Source: Natronorubrum halalkaliphilum (GTDB lineage Archaea; Halobacteriota; Halobacteria; Halobacteriales; Natrialbaceae). Taken from it: a stretch of 64,000 nt of DNA. Location of the stretch: positions 2,947-66,946 of the forward strand of contig NZ_WUYX01000038.1 in assembly GCF_009834785.1 (NCBI RefSeq), read 5' to 3'. Under the pieces are notes generated by a model, which was not told the DNA's origin, did not search any database, and saw only the letters and a list, made by a program, of their open reading frames with translations. Shown here piece by piece: positions 32,951 to 41,996 of the stretch. The position numbers and the translations under genes were made by a program. Positions within the stretch are counted from its first letter, which is position 1, and every line of letters starts with the position of its first letter.

Positions 32951-33958
32951 ATGGTCCCTGCACCCGATGCCGACGACAACGAGACGGTCGCGGACGGTTC
33001 GGGAGCCCGACGGTCGACCTCCTCAACGTTCGTCCGTCATGTCTCCCGCGTTCTCGACCGGTTCGATGCCCTCCTCCCGTTCGCGCTGGTGCCGTTCGCC
33101 CTCTCGATACTCGAGTTCGAGAACGTTCGGCGAGCGCTCGATCCTGCACCGAGCGGGTCCTCGTTCAATATCGAGTTCGCCTTTCCGACGCCGTTGCTCG
33201 ACCTGTGGTCGTTCGCCGATCCACCGCCGGCGTCCGGCGGCGGCTCCGGGGGCGGGTCTGCCATCGGTCCGGAGAGTGACCCCTTCGAGCAGGGCTCGGC
33301 GACGCAGACGCCGGAACCGACCGGCTCCGGTGGGACCGATGTTACGATCGAGACGCCGTTCGAAACCATCATAGTACCACTCGAGGCGGTCGACGGCGCG
33401 ATGCTGGCGTGGCTCGGCCTCGCGCTGGTAGTGTACGCGGTGATTTCGGCGGTGATCGCCGCGGGCTATCTCGGCGGGATCGACCGCCGTCTTCGCGACG
33501 AACCGGCGTCGATACCCGCGTGTATCATCCGGTACGCACCGCGGCTCGTCCTGTATCACCTGGTCGTGTTCGGGGCGTTCGTGGCGCTTGTTCCAGTCCT
33601 CGTCGCCGCGCCGGCGCTACTCGTCCTCGCGATTCCCGCCGTGATCGTTCTCGGCTACCTCTTCTATGCCGTGCCGTTCCTGTTCATCGTCGACGACGCG
33701 AGATTCCTCGAGGCGTTTCGTCACTCGTACGGCTACGGACTCGAGGGTGGGCCGTACCTTCGGTTCGCGTTCTGGCACGTCGCCGTCGCCGCCGCGACGT
33801 CGCTCGCGCTGTCGATCCTGCTCAATTCGGGCGGCGTCGGGTTCGTGGTCGGCCTGTTGGTCGCGACGCCGCTCGCACTCGTGTTGACGGCCGCGACGAT
33901 TTCGTTCGTCCAGGAACTCGTCGAACCCGACGGGAGGGAGACGGCGACGCTGCGCTGA
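32951..33958 (+). CDS. Polytopic membrane protein of unknown function
   Basis: The protein has 335 residues from the ATG at 32951 (MVPAPDADDN). A TM segment near residues 40-58 is followed by a Gly/Ser/Pro-rich linker. Then come TM segments at about 145-170, 198-220, 225-255, 285-305 and 308-325, with FRHSYGYGLEGG between two of them. It resembles the haloarchaeal DUF7847-like or glycerophosphodiester-type membrane proteins, without enough detail to be certain. An earlier in-frame start at 32897 is likely outside the gene. Confidence 0.75.
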   Translation: MVPAPDADDNETVADGSGARRSTSSTFVRHVSRVLDRFDALLPFALVPFALSILEFENVRRALDPAPSGSSFNIEFAFPTPLLDLWSFADPPPASGGGSGGGSAIGPESDPFEQGSATQTPEPTGSGGTDVTIETPFETIIVPLEAVDGAMLAWLGLALVVYAVISAVIAAGYLGGIDRRLRDEPASIPACIIRYAPRLVLYHLVVFGAFVALVPVLVAAPALLVLAIPAVIVLGYLFYAVPFLFIVDDARFLEAFRHSYGYGLEGGPYLRFAFWHVAVAAATSLALSILLNSGGVGFVVGLLVATPLALVLTAATISFVQELVEPDGRETATLR

Positions 33959-34097
33959 TGGCGTTCGGCCCGTGATCGAACCGGCCGAATCAGCCACCCC
34001 ATCGAACCCGTCGAACCGCCAACTTTTCTACGTGCCCGGACACTACCGAACTCATGTGCATTCCCGACGAACACACGCGGTCGGTCCGGGGGTCGCT

Positions 34098-34328
34098 ATG
34101 ACGGCGGACGACTCCGCGGACGCGGCGACGAACGGCCGTGGCGCGCAGGTCATCTCCGTCCTGCGCCTCGCGGCGGTTTCGCTGCTCGTCGTCGGCTTCA
34201 GCGGGTGGCTGATCGACGACGGCGGCGAGGTCGCCCTCGAGTCCCCGTTTACGATCGCGTTCGGTGCGGGTGTCGTCTGTGCGCTCGCGTCGATCTATCT
34301 CGGCGTTTTTCTGGCGAACAGAGACTGA
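34098..34328 (+). CDS. Small two-TM membrane protein
   Basis: The protein has 76 residues from the ATG at 34098 (MTADDSADAATNGRGA). TM segments lie at about residues 20-36 and 50-72 with a DDGGEVALESPF loop. Function unknown. An upstream in-frame extension to 33972 reads as shadow sequence. Confidence 0.6.
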   Translation: MTADDSADAATNGRGAQVISVLRLAAVSLLVVGFSGWLIDDGGEVALESPFTIAFGAGVVCALASIYLGVFLANRD

Positions 34329-34424
34329 TCAGTCGGCGATGGACGATAGGCGACGGACGATCGATACTCAAAGCGGGGATTTCGATTCGAAAACGGTATC
34401 CCGGCGTCGGGACACGTGTCGCAC

Positions 34425-35567
34425 ATGGACCCGCGTATCCGCGAACACGCCGAAATCATCGCAAACCATTCGGTCGATCTGCAAGCAGGCGACAACGTCG
34501 TCATCGACGCCCACCCCGTCGCCGAGGACCTGGTCGTCGCCCTCCACGAAGTGATCGGGGACGTCGGCGCGAACCCGGTGACGGTGAGCCAGCGAACGGG
34601 CGCTCGCCAGCGACGAGCCTTCCTCCGTGCCGGCGGCGACGAGAGCGAGGCGCGCAGCGCCTCGGAAGATGCGAACGGTGAAACCGTGAGCTTCGACACG
34701 CCCGAGCACGAACTCGCGCTCATTCAGAACACCGACGTCTACATCGCCATCCGCGCCTCGGACAACGTCACCCAGACCAGCGACGTCGACCCCGAGACCA
34801 GCGCGGCCTACCAGCAGGCCCACCGGCCGATTCTCGAGGAACGCCTCTCGACGCGCTGGTGTCTGACCCAGTTCCCCGCGCCGGCAAACGCCCAGCTCGC
34901 CGAGATGAGTACGGAGGCCTACGAAGGGTTCGTCTGGGACGCCGTCAACAAGGACTGGGAGGAACAGCGCGAGCACCAGGCCAACATGGTCGAACTCATG
35001 GATCCCGCCGAGGAGATCCGCATCAAGAGCGGCGACACGACCGACGTCACGATGTCGATCGACGGCAATCCGACGATCAACGACCACGGCGAGCACAACC
35101 TGCCCGGCGGCGAGGTCTTCACCGCGCCCGAACCCGACAGCGTCGAGGGCGAAGTGCTGTTCGACATGCCGCTGTACCACCAGGGTCGGGAAATTACGGA
35201 CGTCTACCTCGAGTTCGAGGGTGGCGAAGTCGTCTCCCACTCGGCGGAGAAAAACGAAGACCTGCTGACCGAGGTCCTGAACACGGACGACGGCGCGCGT
35301 CGACTCGGCGAACTCGGAATCGGCATGAACCGCGACATCGACCGGTTCACCTACAACATGCTGTTCGACGAGAAGATGGGCGATACGGTCCACATGGCCG
35401 TCGGCCGCGCCTACGACGAAACCGTCGGCGAGGACAACGAAGCCAACGACTCCGCGGTGCACGTGGACATGATCGTCGACATGGGCGAGGATTCCGTCAT
35501 TGAGATCGACGGTGAAGTCGTCCAGCGCGACGGCACCTTCAAATTCGAGGACGGGTTCGAAGAGTAA
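34425..35567 (+). CDS. M29 family aminopeptidase
   Basis: The protein has 380 residues from the ATG at 34425 (MDPRIREHAEIIANHSVDLQ); a GTG three codons upstream is possible. It is a thermophilic-type leucyl aminopeptidase (AmpS/PepS) with two metals. Metal-binding signatures: HNLPGGEVFTAPE (Glu), LGELGIGMNRDID, the DEKMGDTVHMAVGRAYDE segment, and VHVDMIVDMG (Asp/His). Length is close to the usual 400 residues. Cytoplasmic peptide turnover is the likely role. Confidence 0.9.
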   Translation: MDPRIREHAEIIANHSVDLQAGDNVVIDAHPVAEDLVVALHEVIGDVGANPVTVSQRTGARQRRAFLRAGGDESEARSASEDANGETVSFDTPEHELALIQNTDVYIAIRASDNVTQTSDVDPETSAAYQQAHRPILEERLSTRWCLTQFPAPANAQLAEMSTEAYEGFVWDAVNKDWEEQREHQANMVELMDPAEEIRIKSGDTTDVTMSIDGNPTINDHGEHNLPGGEVFTAPEPDSVEGEVLFDMPLYHQGREITDVYLEFEGGEVVSHSAEKNEDLLTEVLNTDDGARRLGELGIGMNRDIDRFTYNMLFDEKMGDTVHMAVGRAYDETVGEDNEANDSAVHVDMIVDMGEDSVIEIDGEVVQRDGTFKFEDGFEE

Positions 35568-35728
35568 AACGGGGCGACGAACGAGGACGCCGCGTTCTTA
35601 TCGACGGGATCGATGGTCGTGTGAACGAACCGTTTCGCAGCGATCGCCCCGCTCGCAATCCGTCGAGAACGACGGGCGATCGAGAACCATCGTTCGGATT
35701 TATGACGACGGGACACGGTATCGAACGT

Positions 35729-36145
35729 ATGACAGTACTCGTCGCGTACGACGGTTCGGCACCCGCACAGAAAGCAGTAAAGCGAGCGTTCGACACCTAT
35801 CCGGACGAGGAAATCGTTTTGCTGCGCGTCGTCGAGGTCGGCGACAGTCTGACGAAAGCGAGCCTCAACGCGGTCCAGGAGATGCTGGGGGACCGCCGAG
35901 AGCGGACTGCCGAGGACCTTCGTACAGAAATTGCGGACCTCGTCACGGCCGACACCGTCGATTTTCAGGCGGAAACCGCGACCGGAAACCCGGCCAAGGA
36001 AGTCGTCGAATACGCCGAAGAACACGATATCGATCACATCATCGTCGGCAGCCACGGTCGCAAAGGGGTTTCCCGCGTCTTGCTCGGAAGCGTCGCTGAA
36101 CAGATCGTCCGTCGAGCCCCCGTGACGGTGACCGTCGTCCGGTGA
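35729..36145 (+). CDS. Universal stress protein UspA family
   Basis: The protein has 138 residues from the ATG at 35729 (MTVLVAYDGSAPAQKAVKRA). The ATP-binding signature is complete: GSHGRKGVSRVLLGSVAEQI (G-2x-G-9x-G-S). A TATA-like GGATTTATGACG sits about 27 bases before the start, which supports a leaderless transcript and the short form over the in-frame ATG at 35621. Such proteins bind ATP and respond to stress; the specific role is unknown. Confidence 0.92.
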   Translation: MTVLVAYDGSAPAQKAVKRAFDTYPDEEIVLLRVVEVGDSLTKASLNAVQEMLGDRRERTAEDLRTEIADLVTADTVDFQAETATGNPAKEVVEYAEEHDIDHIIVGSHGRKGVSRVLLGSVAEQIVRRAPVTVTVVR

Positions 36146-36244
36146 TCGGTGATCGGCGGACGGCGGTCGGTAACGCCCGGGAGATGGGAACGCAGAACCG
36201 AGAATCGAGAACCGAAAACCGGAAACGAGGACTGACACCGGTCG

Positions 36245-36751
36245 CTACGCCGCATCGTGGATAAACTCGATATCGCCTTTCTGCCCCGCCTGCTGGTACT
36301 CGCAGCGATACGTTTCCATCTCGGCGGACGCTTCGAACACGAGCGTTTCGCGCTCGCCGACGATATCGTTCCCGTCGGTCGAATAGCCGTCGACGACCTC
36401 TTCGTCGTCGTCCCAGAGCGCGAAATTGTGATGGACGCCGTCCTGATTCTCCCAGGTAAACTCGTACTCTCGGCCCTCGACGAGAACGAGCGTCGGGTTC
36501 TCGACGCGGTCGATCGCTGCAGGCTCAAGGCCGAGCCAGCCCCCGACGTAGCCGTCGAACCGGATTTCCTCGACGTCCCGCCACGCGTCGGGGTCGGTGT
36601 CGCCGTCGACGGCCTCCGCCGCGTCGACGACCGGTTCGGGGCTCGAGTCGCTCTCGCTTTCGTTTCCCAGACAGCCGGCAACGCACGCGGCCGTCAGCGT
36701 CCCAGCTACGCCCGACAGGAACGCCCGTCTGTCCGCGCTGTACGGAGCCAT
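36245..36751 (-). CDS. Cupredoxin-like lipoprotein with incomplete copper site
   Basis: The protein has 168 residues from the ATG at 36749-36751. A Tat-type signal (ADRRAFLSGVAGTLTAACVA) with a lipobox AGC anchors it outside the cell. The cupredoxin fold is suggested by YEFTWENQDGVHHNFALWDD and ETYRCEYQQAGQKGDIEFI. The first His and the Cys ligand are present. The His and Met expected after the Cys (C-x-x-H-x-x-M type) are replaced by Gln and Gly residues. It may bind copper differently or not at all. Confidence 0.8.
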   Translation of the reverse strand: MAPYSADRRAFLSGVAGTLTAACVAGCLGNESESDSSPEPVVDAAEAVDGDTDPDAWRDVEEIRFDGYVGGWLGLEPAAIDRVENPTLVLVEGREYEFTWENQDGVHHNFALWDDDEEVVDGYSTDGNDIVGERETLVFEASAEMETYRCEYQQAGQKGDIEFIHDAA

Positions 36752-36859
36752 TACTGAGTATAGGGGATTGGACGGCATAAGCACCAGCCCGCTCGAGCGC
36801 GCCATGTGCTCGTCGGGACGAACGCTCGTCGCGAAACGCTGTGTAACCCTACGACAGCG

Positions 36860-37513
36860 TCAGTCGACGAGATCCGCAACCATCTCCGAGACGAATTCGA
36901 GTTCGTCGTCGTTGACGCCGTGGCCCATCCCTTCATAGAGCCGCGTGGTCACCTCGGCGTTCATCGACTCGAGCGCGTCGGCCGTCTCGTGGACGCGTTC
37001 TTCGGGAATGTGCGGATCGACGTCGCTACAGCCGAGAAAGGCCGGCGTTCCCTCGAGGTCGCCGGGGTACTCCTCGTCGAGTTCCTCTCCGATAAGGCCG
37101 CCGCTCAGGGCGGCGAGCCCGCCGTAGCGTCGCGGGTTACGGGCGACGAACTCGCTGGCGAGACAGGCACCTTGAGAGAAGCCGACCAGCATGACCCGAT
37201 CGGTCGGAATCCCGGCGTCGGCGGCCGCCTCGATCGCATCGCCGACCGCCCGTAAGCCGGAGGTTCGTCCGGGCTCGTTCCGCTCGACGGGGGCGAGAAA
37301 CGAGTTCGGATACCACGTCTTTCCGGCCGCCTGGGGCGCGAGGAACGCGACGCCCTCGCGGTGGACTTCGGTCGCCAACTGGAGCATCCCCCGCGCGGTC
37401 GCGCCGCGTCCGTGGGTCAGTACGAGCGCGGCGCTCGCGTCCTCGAGGTCCGTCCCACCGGTGACGAGGGGCTGGTCCTGGTGCGGACCGGCCGTATCGT
37501 CACCCGCGCTCAT
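36860..37513 (-). CDS. Phospholipase/carboxylesterase-type alpha/beta hydrolase
   Basis: The protein has 217 residues. The nucleophile elbow is GFSQGACLASEF. The acid is the Asp in GCSDVDPHIPEERV and the catalytic His is in YEGMGHGVNDDEL. N-terminal LTHGRGATARGML forms the oxyanion region. This matches the YpfH/LysoPLA-type esterase family (dienelactone-hydrolase superfamily). The substrate is unknown. Confidence 0.9.
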   Translation of the reverse strand: MSAGDDTAGPHQDQPLVTGGTDLEDASAALVLTHGRGATARGMLQLATEVHREGVAFLAPQAAGKTWYPNSFLAPVERNEPGRTSGLRAVGDAIEAAADAGIPTDRVMLVGFSQGACLASEFVARNPRRYGGLAALSGGLIGEELDEEYPGDLEGTPAFLGCSDVDPHIPEERVHETADALESMNAEVTTRLYEGMGHGVNDDELEFVSEMVADLVD

Positions 37514-37571
37514 TCGTGGTCACCGGTGTTCGCGTTCGTGCTCGTGCTCATATTCGTGTTCGTTTTCGAAC
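37514..37571. repeat. Hexanucleotide-like low-complexity run
   Basis: A GTTCGTGCTCGT-type run separates the VOC stop and the esterase start. In one minus-strand frame it reads as EHEYEHEHERE. It is probably a slippage-prone simple repeat. A coding role is not supported. Confidence 0.5.
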
Positions 37572-38195
37572 TCATTCGACACCACCGGTGCCGGCGCTTG
37601 CCTCGGGCAGGTCGTGTTCGACGACCTCGAGGCCGAGCGCTTCGATCGCCCCGCGGAGGTGTTCGTCCTTGGCGTAGTCGGCGCCGTCGGCCTCGCGGAG
37701 CTCCTGGGCCTTCGCCAGGATCTCGGCCCGCCGGTCGTTCGGGAACTCGTACTTGTCTGTCGAGAGTTCGATGACGAGGCCGTTGTTGTCCGTGGTGTAG
37801 ATCGAGTGGAAGATCCCCCGATCGAAGACGTTGTACTGGTGACCGGCGTCTTCGAGGGCGTCCATCGTATCCTCGTACTCGTCCGGATCGATGCTGAAAC
37901 AGAGGTGGTGGACGGCGCCGACCCCGCCGCGCTGGCCGCGCTGGTTCGACGGGCGGTCATCGCTCACAAAGAAGGTGAGGATGCGCCCGTCACCCGTATC
38001 GAAGAACAGGTGGGTCTGGGACGGGTCGTCGAGGTTCGGCTGTCGCAAGACGAGCGGCATCCCGAGGATATCCTGGTAGAACGCGATCGTGTCTTCCTCG
38101 TTGCTCCCCCAGATGGTGATGTGGTCGGTTCCCGTGGTGTGGACGGGGCTGTCGGGCAGTTCGGGCGTGACCGGAGTCTGAGATTCGTTTGACAT
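37572..38195 (-). CDS. VOC (glyoxalase/dioxygenase) family protein
   Basis: The protein has 207 residues with two paired beta-alpha-beta modules. Possible metal ligands: His in GTDHITIWG, His in VHHLCFSID, and Glu in NNGLVIELSTD. The module layout fits VOC enzymes such as ring-cleaving dioxygenases or glyoxalases. The exact reaction is unknown. It lies in a minus-strand row with the flavoprotein and the esterase (9-base and 58-base gaps), possibly one operon. Confidence 0.88.
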   Translation of the reverse strand: MSNESQTPVTPELPDSPVHTTGTDHITIWGSNEEDTIAFYQDILGMPLVLRQPNLDDPSQTHLFFDTGDGRILTFFVSDDRPSNQRGQRGGVGAVHHLCFSIDPDEYEDTMDALEDAGHQYNVFDRGIFHSIYTTDNNGLVIELSTDKYEFPNDRRAEILAKAQELREADGADYAKDEHLRGAIEALGLEVVEHDLPEASAGTGGVE

Positions 38196-38204
38196 GGTAG
38201 TGGA

Positions 38205-38822
38205 TTATTCCGCGATCTGTTCGCCGAAGACGCGCGCCGCGTCGGCGGGAACGTCGAAATCGTGGTAGTGCTCACCCTTTACGTCCGAGAGGATGTTGAG
38301 TGCTGCGGCGGCGCCGTCGCCGACCGCGATGGCCGCCTGCCACTCCTCCGGTCGAACCATCGCACCCGTCGCGTAGGCACCCGGGACGTTCGTCTCCATC
38401 TCGACGCCGACGTCGACGACGTCACCGGCGAACGCACAGCCGAGATCCTCGGCGAGATCGCGGTTCGCGCCCGTCGCGAGGACGACGTAATCCGCGTCGT
38501 ACTGGCCGTCTTCGGTTTCGACCGCGAAGCCGTCGCCGCTCTCGCTGATTTCGGTCACCGGTTCGCCCTGCCGTCGGTCGGCCCCGAAGTCGTCGACCTG
38601 TTGGCGCGCCGTCGCCATGAACTCGCTGCCGCCGACGGAGCCGATGCCGAGGTAGTTGAACAGGTGGGCTTTGTGCATCCACGTCTCGTCGGTGTCGAAC
38701 ACCGTCGTCTCGAGGCCGTTCTTCGCCGTGAAGAGCGCCGCACTCAGTCCGGCGGGGCCGCCGCCGACGACGATCACCGAAGCGTCTGTTCCGTTGTCGT
38801 CTGCAGTCGTCTCGTCGCTCAT
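38205..38822 (-). CDS. Short FAD-dependent oxidoreductase (thioredoxin reductase-like)
   Basis: The protein has 205 residues. FAD-binding motifs are GGGPAGLSAALFTAK and VLATGANRDLAEDLG near the middle, and GAYATGAMVRPEEWQAAIAVGDG near the end. It is much shorter than thioredoxin reductase (about 310) and lacks both the Cys-x-x-Cys and the NAD(P)-binding domain. It is therefore a compact flavoprotein of the kind seen in haloarchaea. It is probably co-transcribed with the VOC gene. Confidence 0.88.
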   Translation of the reverse strand: MSDETTADDNGTDASVIVVGGGPAGLSAALFTAKNGLETTVFDTDETWMHKAHLFNYLGIGSVGGSEFMATARQQVDDFGADRRQGEPVTEISESGDGFAVETEDGQYDADYVVLATGANRDLAEDLGCAFAGDVVDVGVEMETNVPGAYATGAMVRPEEWQAAIAVGDGAAAALNILSDVKGEHYHDFDVPADAARVFGEQIAE

Positions 38823-39211
38823 GTGTAGTTACACAATGTTACTGCAGGGGTATGAATGCGGTAGCAACCCCGAACCAACCACGTAACACTCGTGTTAGTG
38901 GGTCGGAATCGGAGCCGCTCCGCGATCGGTCACGATGGAGGCCCCTCGGGCGAAAAATCGATTCACAGGACGGGCATTTCGCTCCAGTAACCGGAACCTA
39001 CTGCCGGTTTTATTCCCTGCGTACGCAGGCTCAATGGCTTCACGTCGAAGCGGCTTACCCTGAAATCCACAACACAGGAGAGGGTCACGGACGCCGACCG
39101 CGAACTCGCCCGCCGGTGAGTTCGCGTCGGTATCCATACTCACCCCCACAGTACGGCCCGGTGACGGCTTGCTCGAGGGCCAGACAACAGCGATCCAACG
39201 GAGACATCCAT
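38823..39211. other. Intergenic region, no gene
   Basis: The 389-base gap between the divergent flavoprotein and gshA genes carries only ORFs with poor coding character. It must contain both promoters; GGTTTTATTCC near 39006 is a possible TATA-like site. Confidence 0.4.
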
Positions 39212-40300
39212 ATGAAAACTAGCCTCGAGGTAGAGTACTGGGTCATCGACGATGACGGCGACCTGGTACCGCCTGGAACACTGCTCGATCTCTCGGAACA
39301 GATTGATCCCGAGTTCGTCGAGCCGATGCTCGAGATCAAAACAACCCCGTGTACGTCCATGGCCGAACTTCGCGAGGAGTTCGTCTCGCTTATCGGCCAC
39401 GTCGTCGATGCGGCACGCGAACAAGACAAGCGGCTCGTCCCGCTTGCGACGCCGCTGAACGCCTCGCCGGCCGAAATACCCTACCGGGAGAAAGACGGAA
39501 CGGATCTCCAGCGCCGGACCGTCGGCCCGGCGTTCGACGACGCCCGCGTCTGTGCCGGCACGCACATTCACTTCGAGCAATCGAACGTCGTCGACCAACT
39601 GAACACGCTGACCGCGCTCGATCCCGCCTTCGCGCTCGTCAACAGTTCATCGCACTACCGCGGCGAGAACATCCTCGAGTGTGCCCGTCCGTTCCTCTAC
39701 CGGCGCTCGTGCTACGAGGACTGTCCGGAGCAGGGCCAGCTTTGGCCCTACGTCGACAGCGTCGACGAGTGGGAACAGCGACTCGAGAACGCCTACGACG
39801 GCTTCCGCGAACGCGCACTCGAGCGCGGCGTCGATCCCGACGCCTTCGACGCGGAGTTCGCCCCCTACGACGCGGTCTGGAACCCGGTCCGGCTGCGGAA
39901 AGCGATGCCGACCGTCGAGTGGCGCTCGCCCGACGCGGCCCTGCCGAGTCAGGTGCTCCATCTCACGGAAGCGGTTCGATCGATCGTGACCCACGCCGAC
40001 GCCCGCGGTACCGTCGTCGAGGGATCCGAGTCCGCCGCCGAGCGCGAAGCCAACGGAGCGGTCACCCTCCCCGACTTCGACACCGTCGAGTCGATCACGG
40101 ACGCCGCGATTCACAACGGCATCGAGGACTCGAGCGTTCGAGCCTACCTGCAGAAGCTCGGATTCACGCCGGCGGACTACGACCCGCTCGCGAGTCGCCT
40201 TGCCGATACTCGACTCACGAAACGGCAGGCGAAACGGCTCCGACTCGAGGCTGCACGCGGGCTCGAGGAAGATCTCGCGAAGCGCCGCGTTCGGGCCTGA
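39212..40300 (+). CDS. gshA: Glutamate--cysteine ligase (GCS2 family)
   Basis: The protein has 362 residues from the ATG at 39212 (MKTSLEVEYWVIDDDGDLVP). It forms gamma-glutamylcysteine, which haloarchaea use as their main small thiol in place of glutathione. Family features: FVEPMLEIKTTPCTS, CAGTHIHFEQSN, NSSSHYRGENIL, and VEWRSPDAALPS (active-site Glu/Arg residues). The start is preceded by a short CATATG context. The in-frame ATG at 38852 is unlikely. Confidence 0.92.
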   Translation: MKTSLEVEYWVIDDDGDLVPPGTLLDLSEQIDPEFVEPMLEIKTTPCTSMAELREEFVSLIGHVVDAAREQDKRLVPLATPLNASPAEIPYREKDGTDLQRRTVGPAFDDARVCAGTHIHFEQSNVVDQLNTLTALDPAFALVNSSSHYRGENILECARPFLYRRSCYEDCPEQGQLWPYVDSVDEWEQRLENAYDGFRERALERGVDPDAFDAEFAPYDAVWNPVRLRKAMPTVEWRSPDAALPSQVLHLTEAVRSIVTHADARGTVVEGSESAAEREANGAVTLPDFDTVESITDAAIHNGIEDSSVRAYLQKLGFTPADYDPLASRLADTRLTKRQAKRLRLEAARGLEEDLAKRRVRA

Positions 40301-40405
40301 TTCGGCACTTGATTCGGTTCGCTCGACCTCGTGTTCTTATCGCGCGTTCGGACGGAAGACGAAAATACGACTGGAGACGCAAAAGGAATTCACGGTGAGC
40401 GAGGC

Positions 40406-41617
40406 TCAGCGAAGCCGATCGAGCCACCGCCGTCCCGTTCGGAGATCGGTCGGCACCTCGTCGCCGAACCGACAGCGCGTCCGGCCGGTCTCGCAGGGGT
40501 TGCCCACCGCGATTTCGATTACCGGCGACCCGCCCTCGAAAATGGCCGTACTCGCCGTCGTTAACTGGCCGAACGCGTGCGGTTCGTCCGTCCCGGGCTC
40601 CGGGTGGCGACAGATCGAGTCGTCGCCGGGGCCGTTCGCGTGGTCCTGCGCGAAGGTCCACAGATCCTCCCGGTCGAGTTGCTCGTCCCCCTCGAGCAAC
40701 TCGAGAGCTCGTCGCCGCCGCTTCGTCGAACTCTCCGTCTCGGTCGACTCGGACCGCGCGAAGTGATTCGTTCGCGTCACGATCCGATCGTCGTCGACGG
40801 CAATCCGCTCGGACACGGGATCGATCTCGAGTAAGATCGCGTCAATCTCGTCGGCCAGAAACAGCGTCTGTCCCATCAGGTGGCGAGTCGGGTGTGACTC
40901 GAGCAGTTCCCGAGCCTCGTCTACGGTGGCACACTCCTCCAGAATCATGCGGATGACGGTGCCGTTGCGAAGCTGGTCCTCCGGATCGACGTCGTCGCGC
41001 TTGCTGTCGATGAAGGTGTTCGCCGCGACCAGGCCCTGATCGTTGACTCCCTTGTACGTCGAAATCGTTCCGCAGGTGTCGACCGTCAGGAAGCCGTACA
41101 GATCGTCGATCGGCGGCTGTTCGACGACCGATTTCGGCCGCGTCCCGCGGCCAGCGATATCCCGGTTTTTGAGGACGAGCGGCCCGGTACCCTCGGTGTC
41201 GTCAACTCCGGTATCGAACCCGCCATCCGACTCGACCTTCGACGGGGCTACGAGCGCGTTCGTACACCCCTTCGGGTTCTTTTCGGATCGCCCCTCCCCG
41301 TCGGCCAACTCTTCACAGAGTTCGGCGTACGCGAAGACGTACGCCTCGTAGACGTCCGGATCGACGTCGAACGTCTCGGCCATCGCCTCGTAGGCTCGCA
41401 GATGTCGATCCGGCAGGCTCTCTTTGCTCCGCCGGGCGTACTCGAGCAAGGGTTCGAGATTGACGTTCTGGGACGCGATGAGCGACTCGAGTTCCTCGAT
41501 CGCCCACTCGACGGCCTCGCATTCCGTTTCGGCTCGCCGACGCGCCTGTTCGGCGAACGAGTCCGCTCCGACGATTGCGTCGCTGTACGCGGTGGTGTCG
41601 ACGGCCGTGTCGTCCAT
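40406..41617 (-). CDS. C45-type acyltransferase/peptidase
   Basis: The protein has 403 residues. It belongs to the acyl-CoA:6-aminopenicillanate acyltransferase-like family, Ntn hydrolases that become active after self-cleavage before a cysteine. The likely nucleophile is Cys118 in KNPKGCTNALVA. NRDIAGRG, TVDTCGTISTYKGVND and TRTNHFARSE are typical of the family. An acidic N-terminal part (residues 1-117) would be cut off. The substrate is unknown. Confidence 0.88.
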   Translation of the reverse strand: MDDTAVDTTAYSDAIVGADSFAEQARRRAETECEAVEWAIEELESLIASQNVNLEPLLEYARRSKESLPDRHLRAYEAMAETFDVDPDVYEAYVFAYAELCEELADGEGRSEKNPKGCTNALVAPSKVESDGGFDTGVDDTEGTGPLVLKNRDIAGRGTRPKSVVEQPPIDDLYGFLTVDTCGTISTYKGVNDQGLVAANTFIDSKRDDVDPEDQLRNGTVIRMILEECATVDEARELLESHPTRHLMGQTLFLADEIDAILLEIDPVSERIAVDDDRIVTRTNHFARSESTETESSTKRRRRALELLEGDEQLDREDLWTFAQDHANGPGDDSICRHPEPGTDEPHAFGQLTTASTAIFEGGSPVIEIAVGNPCETGRTRCRFGDEVPTDLRTGRRWLDRLR

Positions 41618-41780
41618 ATCGTGGCCAGGGACTCGGGAAGGTTGGGTCGCGGGCCTGAATTATACTGTTCGACAGAACGTGTGAGCCGGTTTCACAGGCT
41701 CTGTCCACCCCTGTGATTGGCGATGGAGTACTGTGCCACTCGGCTGTCTCTCCTCGCAGAACGATAGCCGCAAAGTCGCT

Positions 41781-41800
41781 GGCACGATGGGATTTGAACC
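41781..41800 (-). repeat. Duplicate of the tRNA-Arg 3' end (att-like scar)
   Basis: The 20-base sequence here is identical to 41871-41890 inside the tRNA-Arg gene (the T-arm and acceptor 3' half). A direct repeat of a tRNA 3' end about 90 bases away is the usual footprint of integration and later loss of an element. The bases between the copies include a further TTCAAATCC-like sequence at 41826. No gene remains between them. Confidence 0.65.
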
Positions 41801-41869
41801 ACGGTCGCAGCACGCTGCTCCCTGATTCAAATCCTGCTGCCGTTGCTGGCCACGTTGGTCGCAGATAAC

Positions 41870-41943
41870 GGGCACGATGGGATTTGAACCCACGACCGTC
41901 GGATTAGAAGTCCGACGCTCTTTCCGGACTGAGCTACGTGCCC
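41870..41943 (-). tRNA. tRNA-Arg (TCT)
   Basis: A 74-base gene. Read on the minus strand it starts GGGCACGTAGCTCAGTCC and ends AAATCCCATCGTGCCC. The seven-base acceptor stem GGGCACG/CGTGCCC pairs perfectly. The anticodon stem CGGAC-TTCTAATCCG gives anticodon TCT (arginine). The T-arm GTGGGTTCAAATCCCAT is canonical. There is no intron, and no encoded CCA. Confidence 0.95.
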
Positions 41944-41996
41944 TCGAGTACGAATCAACGACGGATCGGCATAAGCAATGGGGATTTCGGTCTCCG

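Noticed and set aside
37514-37571. Coding role for the EHEYEHEHERE-like run
   Set aside because: It lies beyond the VOC stop codon in another frame and matches simple-sequence slippage.
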